The notes under the pieces: generated by a model | Databases searched by the model: none | The model's input: the letters and a program-made list of their open reading frames with translations, nothing else | What the model was told of the DNA's origin: nothing | Made by a program: the position numbers and the translations under genes | Source of the DNA: JBFHER01 sp041584055 | GTDB lineage: Bacteria; Bacteroidota; Bacteroidia; Bacteroidales; UBA5342 | Assembly (NCBI GenBank): GCA_041584055.1 | Contig: JBFHER010000055.1 | Coordinates: 1-17,624, forward strand | Reading direction: 5' to 3' | Length of the DNA stretch: 17,624 nt | In this document: positions 17,233-17,624 of the stretch, in pieces | How positions within the stretch are numbered: the stretch's first letter is position 1 | Layout: each line of letters starts with the position of its first letter

Positions 17233-17624
17233 ATGAAAAAACTAAACTATTTTTTGTTGGCATTAGTAACACTTTCCGCTTTTATACATAGTGGGTATGC
17301 TGCTCCTAATTTGCCCGGGAATGCGGTGGTAGAATCCGCATCAAACATTGAAGGTTCTGGAACCGAACTATCAATTGAAAGTATTACCAATGATTCGCTT
17401 GCATTGGTTACACTCTATAATAGTTGTGGCGGCGAAAATTGGACCGGTTTTGAATCCTGGCTCCAAGGCCCTTTGAACACCTGGAAAAATGTAACAGTTG
17501 CTGAAGTTGACGGTGTAAACCGCGTCACATTTGTTGAATTTTTAGGTATGACGCTCACAGGTTCCCTCCCTGTAGAACTGGGTAACTTAACCGAGATGAC
17601 AGGTAAAATTCAATTTAGAGACCA
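17233..17624 (+). CDS. Second LRR-type secreted protein, 5' part only
   Basis: From the ATG at 17233 the frame stays open for 130 codons to the window edge. The ATG at 17228 is followed at once by a stop, so 17233 is the start. Residues 1-23 are a Sec signal (cleavage near GYA/A). Residues 54-84 (DSLALVTLYNSCGGENWTGF, then WLQGPLNTW) repeat the opening of the upstream gene's mature region. TLTGSLPVELGNLTEM is a clear leucine-rich repeat of the G-LP-ELGNLT type. It starts 30 bases after the upstream stop and is probably co-transcribed. The upstream protein has a T9SS sorting domain, so this one may too, but its C-terminus lies outside the window. Confidence 0.82.
   Translation, partial: MKKLNYFLLALVTLSAFIHSGYAAPNLPGNAVVESASNIEGSGTELSIESITNDSLALVTLYNSCGGENWTGFESWLQGPLNTWKNVTVAEVDGVNRVTFVEFLGMTLTGSLPVELGNLTEMTGKIQFRD

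Noticed and set aside
1..17624. CRISPR arrays, tRNA or rRNA genes, insertion sequences or integrases
   Set aside because: No regularly spaced repeats, recognisable RNA gene, transposase, integrase or terminal inverted repeats were seen.

Overview
The window looks like a polysaccharide utilisation locus (PUL) from a Bacteroidota genome. The evidence is a SusC/SusD pair, surface lipoproteins with acidic residues just after the acylated Cys, moderate A+T richness, weak or absent Shine-Dalgarno sequences, and a type IX secretion (T9SS) C-terminal sorting domain. T9SS together with many exo-acting glycosidases fits marine, sediment or gut-associated orders such as Marinilabiliales, but the sequence does not fix the genus.

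Layout. Positions 1-650 (minus strand) hold the 5' part of a lipoprotein gene with a DUF1566/Lcl-type domain, transcribed away from everything else. Positions 651-859 are a divergent promoter region with a 17-bp perfect dyad and a possible Bacteroidota promoter. Positions 860-8073 (plus strand) are a tight enzyme operon: an SGNH sialate O-acetylesterase-like carbohydrate esterase, a jelly-roll DUF6250-like lipoprotein, a GH3 beta-glycosidase and a divergent GH92 lipoprotein. A strong intrinsic terminator closes it at 8241-8269. The 545-bp gap 8074-8618 has no convincing gene but holds the terminator and two large dyads. Positions 8619-17624 are a second operon: SusC (TonB-dependent transporter), SusD (SusD-like_2 type), a SusE/SGBP-position surface lipoprotein, an 856-residue leucine-rich-repeat/Ig/Swm-like protein with a T9SS sorting domain, and the start of a second leucine-rich-repeat protein that runs off the window.

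How it may work (inference). The lipoproteins and T9SS-exported proteins would bind glycan at the cell surface. SusCD would import oligosaccharides. The esterase would remove acetyl groups, and the GH3, the GH92-like protein and perhaps the jelly-roll protein would take the oligosaccharide apart. No recognisable endo-acting depolymerase and no regulator (hybrid two-component system, ECF sigma/anti-sigma, SusR) lies in the window. The target glycan cannot be named.

Most worth a second look are the GH92 protein, which keeps the catalytic acidic residues but has lost several residues normally conserved in alpha-mannosidases; the T9SS leucine-rich-repeat proteins sitting in the glycan-binding position of the PUL; and the structured region upstream of susC.
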